From Porphyra umbilicalis (Eukaryota; Rhodophyta; Bangiophyceae; Bangiales; Bangiaceae), in assembly GCA_002049455.2 (NCBI GenBank), contig KV918850.1, positions 1-64,000 of the forward strand: a stretch of 64,000 nt of DNA, written 5' to 3'. Shown one piece after another: positions 36,180 to 45,423 of this stretch. The notes beneath the pieces were generated by a model. That model ran no database searches. It was not told the DNA's origin and was given only the letters and a program-made list of their open reading frames with translations. The translations under genes and the position numbers were made by a program. Numbering within the stretch: position 1 is the stretch's first letter; each line of letters opens with the position of its first letter.

Positions 36180-39017
36180 ATGATTGAGCAATGTGAGACG
36201 TGCATTTTCCGTGGTGTGCTCCCTCTTCGCCAACACATCAGCCCACACGGCGGCACGGACCCCAGGTCGGGCGACGTGTTCGACTCCGCGAGTGCGCGGG
36301 CTTCTACAATGGGGCTATCGAGTCCGTCGGCTGGCGATAGCGGGCCATACAACCCTGTCTATGCTCTGCGGTGGCGTCCTCCCCCGCTGGACGCGGCCTA
36401 CGTGCCCGGCGTGGACAATCCGGAGCGCGCGGAGCATGCCATCGTCGCCAGGCTGCAGGCAGTCCGTGTTGGCTCGAGCACGGCGGCGCGGATCGGCGTC
36501 TGCGCAGTTGGCGGGAGCGGGAAGACGACGGCATGCGCTGGCGTGGCCGCCTGTGAATGGGCTCGCACGCGCTTCACCAAGGGCACCGCGTGGGTGCAAC
36601 TCGACTCCTCTTCGACACTGCAGTCCGTTGCGGAAGCGGTCATGGCGCTTGTGTATCGCTTTTGCGGTGGCGACGCTGTCGAGCAGCTGTCGGCTCTGAC
36701 CGCTGACAAGGACTTTGTGGCGGTTGCGGCAGGCTACGTACGATCCGTAGCTGTGGCGGACGCGGCCCAGTGGCTGGTTGTCATCGATGACGTGCTGTAC
36801 GAGAAGCGGGAGCTGCTGCGGCAGCTCCTCGCCTTGATCCCTCTGGCCACTCCTGTTGTCTTCTCCACCCGCTCGGAGGCGGTCGTTTGGTCCGTTCCGG
36901 GTGCAACGCTGGTATCCATCGACGCTTTGCCCGCCAGCGACGCGCGGCTGGTGTTGGCGGCGGCGGCAGGCAAGGCGGTAGAGGGCGGTGTCTCTCCGTT
37001 CTCTGCCGTTGATGCGGCAGGCTGGGTGCACCGCGTGTTGGCCAAGACCGAGCGCCATGCGCTATCGTTGGCCGTTGTGGGCTCGATGATTGCCGATCGT
37101 GGTGGCGCGTGGCGAACGGTCGTGGAGGCGCTGGAGCAGCGTTGGATGGACCCAGCCTTTGTGTGTCGGGACGCTACCTCTCCGCTGCCGTCCGTACACG
37201 CCACACTGGACGTGAGCCTCGGACTCATCCCGGTCGGGGTGTGCCGAGACGCGTTTGCGGCATTGGGTGTCCTCCCCGTCCACGTGCGTCTCCCCGTGCT
37301 GGCGCGCCTGTGGCACTCTTTTCTCGTCGGAGCAGCCGCGAAGTGCGAGGGGTTGGTGGCGCAATCGAGGGGCGTTCTGCGGAGCACAGGTGTTGAGGAG
37401 CTGGTGAACACACTTGTTCGGGCCGGGCTCGTGCGTCGCGACGTGGACGAGGCCAGCGGGGAGCTCATCGGTGTGGTGGTTCACCCGGTCGTTGGCCAGT
37501 ACGCCTTGAGTCTGCTCGGCGACGCTACCCGCGCAGTGCATCAGCGGATGATCGATGCCTACATGGTTGGGGTTGCCGTTGACGGTCGGGACGCGCACGG
37601 GTGGCAGCGGCTGCCTTTTTGGGAGGTGTCCGATGACGGATACTGGTTCGACCATGTGGTGCGTCACGTTGCCGCGGCGGGGGACGTGTGCGGGCTGGTG
37701 TCGGTCCTGGAATCCGCGTGGCATGTCGTGCGCGTGCGGGTGAGCTCGCCTTTTGCTTTCCAGGCAGACTTGGAGCAGGTGCTGACCTCGTTGACGGCGG
37801 TAGTGGACGGCACCGCCTTTGGGGGTGTCCGGTCGCCGGTGCTGCTCGGCCGTGTGCACGCGGCGCTGGCATCGGTCTACCAGGCACGAATTGCCGGCAG
37901 CCGGCGGAGCAACTTGGAGGCCGCCATCACGTACTGGGACCAGGCGCTGGCGCTCGTGGACAGAGTGAAGGTGCCAGCGTTGTGGGCAGAGTGGCAGGCC
38001 GGTCTCGGACGCTTATATCGCGAGCGTGTCAACGGCGCACGGGCAGCCAACCTGGAGGAGGCTATTGCCTGTTCCCATCGGGCGTTGGAGGTGCGCACGC
38101 GAGCGTACGCGCCGCTTGAGTGGGCGGAGATGCAGAAGCTCCTCGGTAGCGCCCTCGTCAACCGGGTGCATAACGACAAGGCGGCCAATGTGGAGGCAGC
38201 GATCGCGTGCTACGGCCGGGCTGTGGAGGTGCAGACGCAGGAGGTGTCACCGCTCGAGTGGGCGGACACACAGAATAGCCTCGGCGTGGCCTACTACTAC
38301 CGTGTCAACGGAGACGCGGCGGCCAACATGGAGGCGGCAATCGCCTGCTACAACCGAGCGCTGGAGAAGTACACCCGGTCGGCGGCGCCGCTGCTGTGGG
38401 CCAGGACGCGCTACAACCTCGGGCTGGCCTACTACGACCGACTTGTTGGTGACAAGGCGGCCTCAATTGAGGCGGCTATCGCGTGCTACAACGACGCATT
38501 GACGGTGCACACACGGGACGCGACGCCGCTCATGTGGGCAGCCACTCAAAGCCACCTCGGGAAGGCGCTCCGCGACCGTCTGGTTGGGGATACATCCACT
38601 AATGTGGCGGCGGCGGCGGCCTGCTTCGACCGGGCTCTCACCTTGCGCACACGGGCAGCGGTGCCGCTCAACTGGGCGGCGACGCAGCACCACATGGGCG
38701 TCATGCACCATGGCCGCCACAAGGCGGGTGCCACAGGGGCGGCGGGCGTGGACGCGGCGGTCGCCTGTTTTTACCGGGCGCTGGAGGCGCGGACGCCCGA
38801 GGCAGCACCTCAAGACTGGGCACTGACAACCTTCTCACTGATGCAGGCACTTCTGGATGGGGAGCGCTGGTCGGCGGTGGTGGACCGAGGGCGCGCGCTC
38901 GAGCGGTTTGGGTCACGCTGGTCGTCGTGGCCTGCTCGTGAGGCAACTGTAGCGTCCGCCGTCGCAGAGGCTGAGCGCGCGATCGCGCAGCTGAGTGGTC
39001 AAGGTCGTGAGGCGTAA
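36180..39017 (+). CDS. NB-ARC/TPR STAND protein, apparently intact (candidate immune or cell-death receptor)
   Basis: ATG 36180 gives 945 residues in one exon; ATG 36309 (residue 44) is an alternative start closer to conserved sequence. The NB-ARC ATPase has Walker A GGSGKTT (residues 111-117), Walker B WLVVIDDV (Asp203/204), a sensor-like VVFSTRSEAV and a GLPL-equivalent HALSLAVVGSMI. The winged-helix MHD position reads VHP (434-436), so the aspartate that normally helps hold ADP is absent. The C-terminal third (about 560-900) is about seven TPR-like repeats of 46 residues with the pattern NxxAAIACYxRALEx(6)APLxWAxTQxxLG. NB-ARC/TPR proteins are switch ATPases that oligomerise on ligand binding, and related families are expanded in algae. 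Compared with its paralogue at 56645 it lacks the about 440-residue N-terminal extension, so it has no visible effector domain. Coding GC is clearly higher than in the transposase genes. Confidence 0.9.
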   Translation: MIEQCETCIFRGVLPLRQHISPHGGTDPRSGDVFDSASARASTMGLSSPSAGDSGPYNPVYALRWRPPPLDAAYVPGVDNPERAEHAIVARLQAVRVGSSTAARIGVCAVGGSGKTTACAGVAACEWARTRFTKGTAWVQLDSSSTLQSVAEAVMALVYRFCGGDAVEQLSALTADKDFVAVAAGYVRSVAVADAAQWLVVIDDVLYEKRELLRQLLALIPLATPVVFSTRSEAVVWSVPGATLVSIDALPASDARLVLAAAAGKAVEGGVSPFSAVDAAGWVHRVLAKTERHALSLAVVGSMIADRGGAWRTVVEALEQRWMDPAFVCRDATSPLPSVHATLDVSLGLIPVGVCRDAFAALGVLPVHVRLPVLARLWHSFLVGAAAKCEGLVAQSRGVLRSTGVEELVNTLVRAGLVRRDVDEASGELIGVVVHPVVGQYALSLLGDATRAVHQRMIDAYMVGVAVDGRDAHGWQRLPFWEVSDDGYWFDHVVRHVAAAGDVCGLVSVLESAWHVVRVRVSSPFAFQADLEQVLTSLTAVVDGTAFGGVRSPVLLGRVHAALASVYQARIAGSRRSNLEAAITYWDQALALVDRVKVPALWAEWQAGLGRLYRERVNGARAANLEEAIACSHRALEVRTRAYAPLEWAEMQKLLGSALVNRVHNDKAANVEAAIACYGRAVEVQTQEVSPLEWADTQNSLGVAYYYRVNGDAAANMEAAIACYNRALEKYTRSAAPLLWARTRYNLGLAYYDRLVGDKAASIEAAIACYNDALTVHTRDATPLMWAATQSHLGKALRDRLVGDTSTNVAAAAACFDRALTLRTRAAVPLNWAATQHHMGVMHHGRHKAGATGAAGVDAAVACFYRALEARTPEAAPQDWALTTFSLMQALLDGERWSAVVDRGRALERFGSRWSSWPAREATVASAVAEAERAIAQLSGQGREA

Positions 39018-39268
39018 GCGAATGTGCAGGCGCCGGTTGTTGCGCATTCTTTTGCACCCACGCAGTCGCTCGCTGGTTCTTCCACAAGAACAAGGATCAT
39101 CGAGCGCACGTTCTCGGTTCGGTTTGCTGTTGTTATAGTGCTCTGCTGTTCCTGTACATAATCCATAGCAGGGGTCTTCAATTGGATTTTTCCTCAAGCG
39201 TATGCGCGCGTACTTTTTTCGGGTATATACCCGAGCGCTTGACTTTTGCAGCACACAATGATGTACGC

Positions 39269-39500
39269 TATGGTGCGTGTCCCAAAAATGAGACTTCGCG
39301 GTTTTTTCTTTTTTCTCGGCCCACTGGCCTTCTGCATCGGTCCGGTGATGTAATGTGACCCACTCGGTCCCACTGTGCTTCCAGAACAGCCCCCGACGGT
39401 GTTAGCAGAGGCGGCACCTCCTGGCGTGTCATGGGGAACAGTGTCATTCGTTGCAGCTTCGACAGGTGACGATCACGCGCCCCACTCAAATGCACAGATA
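39269..39500. mobile_element. 5'-truncated half of the 633-bp TIR family
   Basis: It starts TATGGTGCGTGTCCC like the copies near 34 kb and aligns with the inner end of that family for about 230 bp, up to CAAATGCACAGATAC. There the similarity stops exactly where the foldback element at 39501 begins, so that element or a rearrangement removed the other half. Confidence 0.8.
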
Positions 39501-39632
39501 CAGCCGTTCTCCAAAACAATCCGCACTCCAACAGTTGCAAAAGAGTTCCAAATGGGCCTCTGCGGTGTCGTAAGGGCCGATCTGGAACTCTTTTGCAACT
39601 AATGGAGCGCGGGATTTTTGGGAGAACAGCTG
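39501..39632. mobile_element. 132-bp foldback MITE
   Basis: The ends CAGCCGTTCTCC and GGAGAACAGCTG pair, and the inverted repeat continues inward through GTTGCAAAAGAGTTCC for about 45 bp per arm with few mismatches. It appears to sit inside the 633-bp family fragment to its left. Confidence 0.7.
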
Positions 39633-39633
39633 T

Positions 39634-39715
39634 ACAGTGCGTTCTCGTTACAAGAGAATCGTTTACAAAAGAATATGGGTCGCGAGTCTTCACTGTGTGG
39701 CGGTATGAAATTCCC
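39634..39715. mobile_element. Fragment of a pogo/Tigger-like MITE
   Basis: Begins TACAGTGCGTTCTCGTTAC and aligns, as a reverse complement, with the right part of the MITE at 55041-55171 through ATGGGTCGCGAGTCTTC. The other end is missing. Confidence 0.6.
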
Positions 39716-40293
39716 GAGAAAAAGTGAGATCTTTTCTTTCATTATAAATAAGGAGGAGTTATTTCGGTTCGACCGCATCCAACTCTGCCGACTATCTTGC
39801 AGAAGATGCCTGAAAATGTGTCGAACAATCGCGAAGATTATCTTCCCAATCTGCTCGAGTCGTCCTGCAGATCGTATTTGGAACTTACCTGGTCCGATCT
39901 AACAATGAGACTTGTCTTGGATGGCGGATGGTCCTGAGATCAGACCAGGAACTGATTTCCAGATTGTTTCCAGGACTGTTCCGCAGCGTATCTCGTGGCA
40001 TGGCCACTGGACCAAACGACAAACAAATCCGTGCGCGCGTTCGACCGACTGGTCTAGCGTTCGAACAAGATCCGGTCTCCATCCTGTACCCGTAGAATGA
40101 GTACGCGGACGGGTTCCAGACTGTCTTCAGAGCCAGGCAACAGCCTCGACGAGAGATAACAGTGTCGTCACGCGATAAGCGCATACCCAGGATAAGTTCA
40201 GAACTACGTCGGTGCCCGACATGACAGACAAAGCACAGGGATAGCTGAGAACAAGTCCTGCAGATAAAGCAGCAGGACAGCCTTTGGAACGAT

Positions 40294-40690
40294 CCTGTCG
40301 ACAGTTATTGTTTTTATTCATCCGATCGCTTGATACTCTATCCGGAGATCTACCGCCTGGCATGTCAGCAGGACAGCCTTCGGAACGGTCCTGTCGACAG
40401 TTCGTATTTTTATTCATCCGATCGCTTCCTGCTTTTTCTGGAGATCTGCCGCCTGGCATGTCACCAGGACAGCCTTCGGAACGGTCCTGTCGACAGTTAT
40501 TATTTTTATTCATCAGACTGCTTCCTGCTTTATCTGGAGATCTGCCGCCTGGAATGTCACCAGGACAGCCTTCGAAACGGTCCTGTCGACAGGTAATATT
40601 TTTATTCATCAGACTGCTTCCTGCTTTATCTGGATATCTGCCGCCTGGAATATCGGGAGGACAGCTCTCGGAACGATCCTGTCGACAGTT
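40294..40690. repeat. 96-bp minisatellite, about four units
   Basis: The word CCTGTCGACAG recurs at 40294, 40390, 40486, 40582 and 40678, exactly 96 bp apart each time. As 96 is divisible by 3, the array is open on both strands. The plus strand reads a 32-residue unit with LFLFIR...LSGDLPPGMS; the minus strand reads MNKN..CRQDRSEGCPGDMPGGRSP. Neither looks like a known protein, so I annotate only the repeat. Confidence 0.9.
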
Positions 40691-41036
40691 GTTCTTTTTG
40701 TTCATCAGATGTGCCATGATCATGACGCTCATGTCTTCTCCACGACCATTCGTCAGAAAAAGCAAGGAAGATTATGTCAGAAAAAACAAGGCAGATTATG
40801 CCGGAAAAATGGATGGAAAAACGACAGAAACGAGGAAGAAAGGGACATGCATGGACAAAAAGACATAGAGGTCAAGAAAATGGGAGAAACAGACGACTCT
40901 GGATACCACAGAGGCCAAGACAACGGCAGCCACAACAGGTCACAGATCGCGTTCGCCTTCGTCGGCATGGAGCAGTCGTCCGTGTCAGCGCGGTGGATCA
41001 TATGAAACTCGCTTCAAGCAGACCGATAGGAGTGAG

Positions 41037-41669
41037 TTAGTCCGGTTCCTCGTCTGAGAGATCAACATCTCCAGCCTTGAGGTCCTTCAACTCATCCCGC
41101 ATGCACCGCACAACGCCCTTGCGAGCCTCGTGGCTCTCTGGTCGCAAAAATTTGGGGTACTCTGCCATGTCAACGTAGCTTTTCAGACAGGCGGCTCCGG
41201 CTGCTCGCACTGAGGTCCACACTTCGCTGGCGTCCAGAAACAAAAGCTCAGAAATGATGGCCGCCGCCGCTCCATTCATGTCAAGCGCGCGGACCAACTC
41301 GTTGTGGCCGTCCTTCAGTCTCAGTCGGTAACCAACGCCTGGATTCTCAGCTTGCGCGCTGCCGGCAGAGGCACCCGAAACGGCTGCAGCAAGCACCACG
41401 CGTTCCATGGACGCCTCCTGCACGTCATCGTCCATGTAAACTCCCAAGGTGCGATACGCGAGCAGCCGAGCAGAGGTGCGACGCCTGTTGCAGCGAGTAC
41501 GAAGACCCTTCTTCAGAGCCACTTTCACAGCACGTCGATGGCCCGACCAGCCACTTGTGGTGTAGTCAATCTGGTTCGCATACTTCTCAACCGCTTTGGT
41601 CATAACTGCTTGGAGAGGGCGAGTACAGTCTCTATTGGGGCCTTCCAGTTGTCCAGGGGGGCCAGCCAT
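41037..41669 (-). CDS. Conserved-looking protein of unknown function
   Basis: ATG 41669 gives 210 residues ending in an acidic tail (LKAGDVDLSDEEPD). The middle holds a basic stretch (KKGLRTRCNRRRTSARLL) and then helical, Ala/Leu-rich sequence (AAAAIISELLFLDASEVW, AAGAACLKSYVDMAEY) that could be ARM/HEAT-like, although I cannot place it. A second frame just upstream on the same strand (41600-41914, with VDVLHILLYQDDLSVLFSRY) looks coding too and may be its first exon or a frameshifted N-terminus. I found no splice pair that joins them in frame. Codon usage is more balanced than in the GC-rich shadow ORFs. Confidence 0.5.
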   Translation of the reverse strand: MAGPPGQLEGPNRDCTRPLQAVMTKAVEKYANQIDYTTSGWSGHRRAVKVALKKGLRTRCNRRRTSARLLAYRTLGVYMDDDVQEASMERVVLAAAVSGASAGSAQAENPGVGYRLRLKDGHNELVRALDMNGAAAAIISELLFLDASEVWTSVRAAGAACLKSYVDMAEYPKFLRPESHEARKGVVRCMRDELKDLKAGDVDLSDEEPD

Positions 41670-41919
41670 GAGAGGCAATTGTGTTCGGGCGAGTCGGCGG
41701 TGCTTCCATTCGTTCCGGGGCTCACAGTTCCATTGGAAATTTTCCTTAACATGGCCTGTGCGTATCGCGAAAAAAGAACACTCAGGTCATCCTGGTACAG
41801 CAAAATATGCAACACGTCGACAGCAAGGCACGAGTACGACGACGATGTGTACGGGTTAGACACGGTGCGATTCGTGGTACGATAGTAACAGATCGCGGAG
41901 CACCTCTCTCTCATACCAT

Positions 41920-42745
41920 GGGCCAAAAGCTATCAAGTCTAGTGGTCAACGTACTCCATGTGCAGTCCAGACACTAGCGAATAGGGCACCAATGACAACT
42001 GGGGATGGCGGCGGAGCATCAGGAGCTTCATCAGCCCCGCTACTCGGCATCACTTCGACGCGCAAGACGCCGTCTCGTTCAACGTTTGTCCGCGCAAAAG
42101 CGTCCTGGCGTCTCAGTCCAGGTGTGGGCTCCGCAACCCCGATAGTACATCAGTCAACGTGTGTCTTTTCCCAAGCACAACAGAGTCTCAGTGAAAGTAG
42201 GTCTCTGTGCAACCGTAACAGGGCCCCAGTCAACGGGTAGTACTCTGAGGAGCAGGGAAGAGAGTGCCACGACAACACGTTTGAGATCTGTCCAAGAGAG
42301 GACGTACGCACACAGCGCACTCAGCGGACCGGTTGGATGCAGACGGCGCTGGGCGGAGCTGCACCGCAGGTGATCTCCTGAGCAGGCACAGGTATCCGCA
42401 GGTGATCTCGTAAGCAGGCGCAGGTATCCTGGAACAGCCGGATACAGCGCGAGGGCGACGCAGGCTTCTGATCTGCTGCGGGAGATGAGGTTCGCCATGA
42501 CCATAAATGTACGTATTTCCCTTTGCGCGTAGTATTTATCACGAAGATTAGAAGCACACGTTGGTGCAAGGAGCCCATATGCTCTAGTCGAGCGGGCCGG
42601 TCGGGCGAGGCCGAGGATCCCGTACGTGCTGCATGCGTTAAGGTCGTACATTTCTGTTGTCGACGATGACCAGTACTTGATTTCACGCGCGGAATTGTTT
42701 GTGCATTGACCTACTATACTGTTGGAGATTGCGCAGCTTCCAATT
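41920..42745. repeat. No gene; includes a 32-bp direct repeat at 42365-42428
   Basis: GCAGGTGATCTCCTGAGCAG at 42365 recurs at 42397 with three differences. Nothing else is recognised in this interval. Confidence 0.5.
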
Positions 42746-42936
42746 CACCGGGCCGCGGCCGACGGGTGATCTCAGATCGGACGCCGCGCCCTCCACGCCG
42801 CGCCCAGATCGGGGTTCCGCACGTATCCGGTGCGGGACGGGTTCACCCGGCCGCGGCCAACGGGTGATCTCAGATCGAACGCCGCACCCTCCGCGCCGTG
42901 CCTAGATGGGAGTACCGCATGTATCCGGTGTGAGAC
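42746..42936. repeat. About 95-bp direct repeat, two copies
   Basis: The unit starting near CACCGGGCCGCGGCCGACGG recurs about 95 bp later (CACCCGGCCGCGGCCAACGG), each copy ending in TATCCGGTG..GACGGG. Confidence 0.8.
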
Positions 42937-43367
42937 GGGGCGAGAACGGCGTCCCAGGCAAACGCGCGACTGCCCCGGCCACGCCAGGTCGTGGCACGCT
43001 CCCCACGGACTGCCACGCCCGGTCGCGGCACGCACAGTACCCTCTGGCGAGCACAGTAGCGGCATGCACTGTATCCAGGGACCGTCACGCCCAGTCTCCG
43101 CCACCGACCAGCGCCGTCGCACTCGTGCCGTCACCGTGTCTGCACCACCACTCCTTCTCCTCCACAACTCATTTCTCCATCCCCTCCTCGCTCGTTTTTC
43201 TTTCCCCCTTCTCCATCCCCGTTCGTTGTTGCGCCCCCGGCTCCCCCCTTTCCCCCCTTGGTTTTTTTTTGGGCGCACCCGTGAGGAGGGAGGCCCGCTA
43301 CCCCACCGGAGGGTGCGGGCCAGGCCGCGACCGACCGCCCCTACGGGTGATCGGGTGTCCGTGAAGC

Positions 43368-43790
43368 CGCGGGCTGTGTCCCCCTTGTTGGGGCCACCCG
43401 CTGGTATTTTGGAGTGGCCGCCACACCGGGTGGGCGGTCTTCACTGTGTTTTCTCATTCGTCACCCCGCCGGTGGGTGCTTGTGGGACCGTTACCAATCG
43501 CCCATTAGGGCGAGTGGGACTGGGTGGTGCCGCGGGCTGTGTCCCTTTTCTGGGACCAACCGCTGGCTGTGCACGTCGCCGGCGCGCGAGCCGGGCCGGC
43601 TTGACTGTTCGATTTTCGCTCGCCACCTCGCCGGTGGGTGCGTGCGTAACTGGTGCCGATTGCCCACGCGGGCGATCGCTCTGTTGTGGTACCGCGGACT
43701 GTGTCCCTCTATCTGGGGCCAACCGCTGGGATTTACGAGTGGCCGCCACGCCGGGTGGGCGGTCTTCTTTGAGAATTTCGGTTTGTCTCT
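43368..43790. repeat. About 165-bp repeats (2.6 copies) directly upstream of an ORF
   Basis: The phrase CCGCGGGCTGTGTCCC occurs near 43368 and 43530 and, as CCGCGGACTGTGTCCC, near 43694. Each is followed by GGG(A/G)CCAxCCGCTGG, and the first and third copies also share GTGGCCGCCAC. The array ends about 20 bp before the ATG at 43810, so it may act as a 5' UTR or promoter, or be the subterminal repeat region of a transposon. Confidence 0.75.
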
Positions 43791-43809
43791 GTCCTCGTGA
43801 CAGCTGACT

Positions 43810-45423
43810 ATGGATGAGCACGTTGCCCCAGAGCCGCTTGGGCCTATTCCGGGCGAATTGAGTCGCAACCAGCGTCGTCAAGTGGCGCGCGCCCGGAAAC
43901 GGGCGGAGGCCATGACTGCTGAAGCTGCTCGGGTGGCTGAGCAAGCCGCCCGGGCTGTCAATGCTGCGCGTGCGGTCGAACGAGGTGCGGTTGCGGTGGC
44001 GCGACGGGCCGAGCACACTGCGGCACCGGCCCCATTGGCTCCCCTCGGCACCGGTCGCGAAATTGCGCCCGTGGCAGGTCGTGGCCGAGTTCGAGGCCGC
44101 GGCGGCGGTCGCGAGAGAGGCCGCGGCAGGGGCGACGCGGGCCCCAATCGACTCGGCGGGCGCTCACACGCGGTTAGACGCGGGGATGGTGGCGGATCGC
44201 GGCTCGAATCGGCTGCTGACAGTGCCTCAGCCGCTGTCGGGGGACATCAGCCCTCACCAGGCCTGAGCGGCAGCGGTCAGGTGGGCGCGTGCGGCGCGAC
44301 GCCCACGCCACGCAATCGCCAGCCGGGTGTCCGGCCCACCCGGTGGTATGGGCCGGCACCCGGTGGCGACCGGGCCCAGTCTGCATCGGAAGTGATCGCC
44401 ATCATCAACGATGGGCGGCGAGTTTTGACTGGTCGAGTGGGCGGGCTTACAGCCTCGCAGCTGCGGATGGTTCTCTCGGCCTTGGAACTCGCGGGACCTG
44501 ACTATCTTCCGAGCCTCGAACGGATGCAGATCCTGAGCCAGTGCCGTGCGGGCTGTGGCGACGTGGAGGCCATTGATTCGCTAATGGCTTCAGCTGTAAG
44601 GATATTGCAGAACGACGGCGGTGGTCCGCCGAGTCCTGCCGACACTACGGCCGCAAGCTTCCTTGTGAGGCAGGCTCTGGCGTCTCACGCATGCAAGGGC
44701 CAGTGCTTTGGGGGGGTGAAGCGCTCCCTCCCTCTTGCTTCCCGCCGAGCGCCGTCGCCCGCCCCATCTGCCGTCCTGCCTCCTGCTCCGATCCTCAACG
44801 CTAGAGCCTTGCCTCGTGCACCCCCCGCCAATGCACCGGCTGCGTCGAGCACGCGCCGGCGGCCGCCCGGGCGGCCACTCCCGCCTCCTGCGCAGCGCCT
44901 CCGCCGCACGACCAGCCACGATGGGGACCCCCAGTCGGTCGCAACTGTAACAACTTTTGCGCCGCCAACGCCGCGTGGTGCGCCGTCTTTGCCAATGGCG
45001 TCTGGAGCAAGCGATGGCCTGAACGCTCTGCCGGGAGCAGTGGAACCTGTCTTGCCGCTGTTTTTCTTTCCGGGGCGCGCCGAAAGGCGGCTCCAGCTGT
45101 CAACAGCGGATATCGGGTCGCTGGCAGAGGGCAAGGACATGTCCAAGCGCATGATGGATGGCATGCTGCTGTGGCTTTTACACTGGGCTGACAGCGGTGG
45201 AGTGCACGGTGGCCTCCGCGTTCTCTCCGCGCTCGACGCAGAGGACGTGAAGGACGCCGTGACTGATGACTGCCTGATCGTCAATAGGGCGGCCAAAGTG
45301 TTACTTGACCGCCTTGTGTTCGGGGGGGGCCGGTCATCATGCCAGTGCACAGCGGTCGGGGATGGTCGGGCTTGGTCGTGCGCCAACTCCATTTGGTCGT
45401 TTCCGCCGTCGTGCAGACCGTGA
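43810..45423 (+). CDS. RGG-rich hypothetical protein
   Basis: ATG 43810 gives 537 residues. The N-terminus has an Ala/Arg-rich helical stretch (RRQVARARKRAEAM, likely coiled coil), then an RG/RGG tract (GRGRVRGRGGGRERGRGRG) typical of RNA-binding proteins. A helical segment (about residues 195-260, SEVIAIINDGRRVL) is followed by a Pro/Ala-rich linker. Near the end LQLSTADIGSLAEGKDMSKR and LLWLLHWADSGG look ordered and vaguely resemble the region ahead of the catalytic core in Ulp1 proteases, but no His/Cys protease motif follows in any frame. The final about 25 residues overlap the next ORF in another frame. The family is unknown and the setting suggests a transposon gene. Confidence 0.55.
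   Translation: MDEHVAPEPLGPIPGELSRNQRRQVARARKRAEAMTAEAARVAEQAARAVNAARAVERGAVAVARRAEHTAAPAPLAPLGTGREIAPVAGRGRVRGRGGGRERGRGRGDAGPNRLGGRSHAVRRGDGGGSRLESAADSASAAVGGHQPSPGLSGSGQVGACGATPTPRNRQPGVRPTRWYGPAPGGDRAQSASEVIAIINDGRRVLTGRVGGLTASQLRMVLSALELAGPDYLPSLERMQILSQCRAGCGDVEAIDSLMASAVRILQNDGGGPPSPADTTAASFLVRQALASHACKGQCFGGVKRSLPLASRRAPSPAPSAVLPPAPILNARALPRAPPANAPAASSTRRRPPGRPLPPPAQRLRRTTSHDGDPQSVATVTTFAPPTPRGAPSLPMASGASDGLNALPGAVEPVLPLFFFPGRAERRLQLSTADIGSLAEGKDMSKRMMDGMLLWLLHWADSGGVHGGLRVLSALDAEDVKDAVTDDCLIVNRAAKVLLDRLVFGGGRSSCQCTAVGDGRAWSCANSIWSFPPSCRP

Noticed and set aside
40294-40690. Possible CRISPR-like array
   Set aside because: The 96-bp units are nearly identical across their whole length with no distinct spacers, and the genome is eukaryotic; it is a minisatellite.
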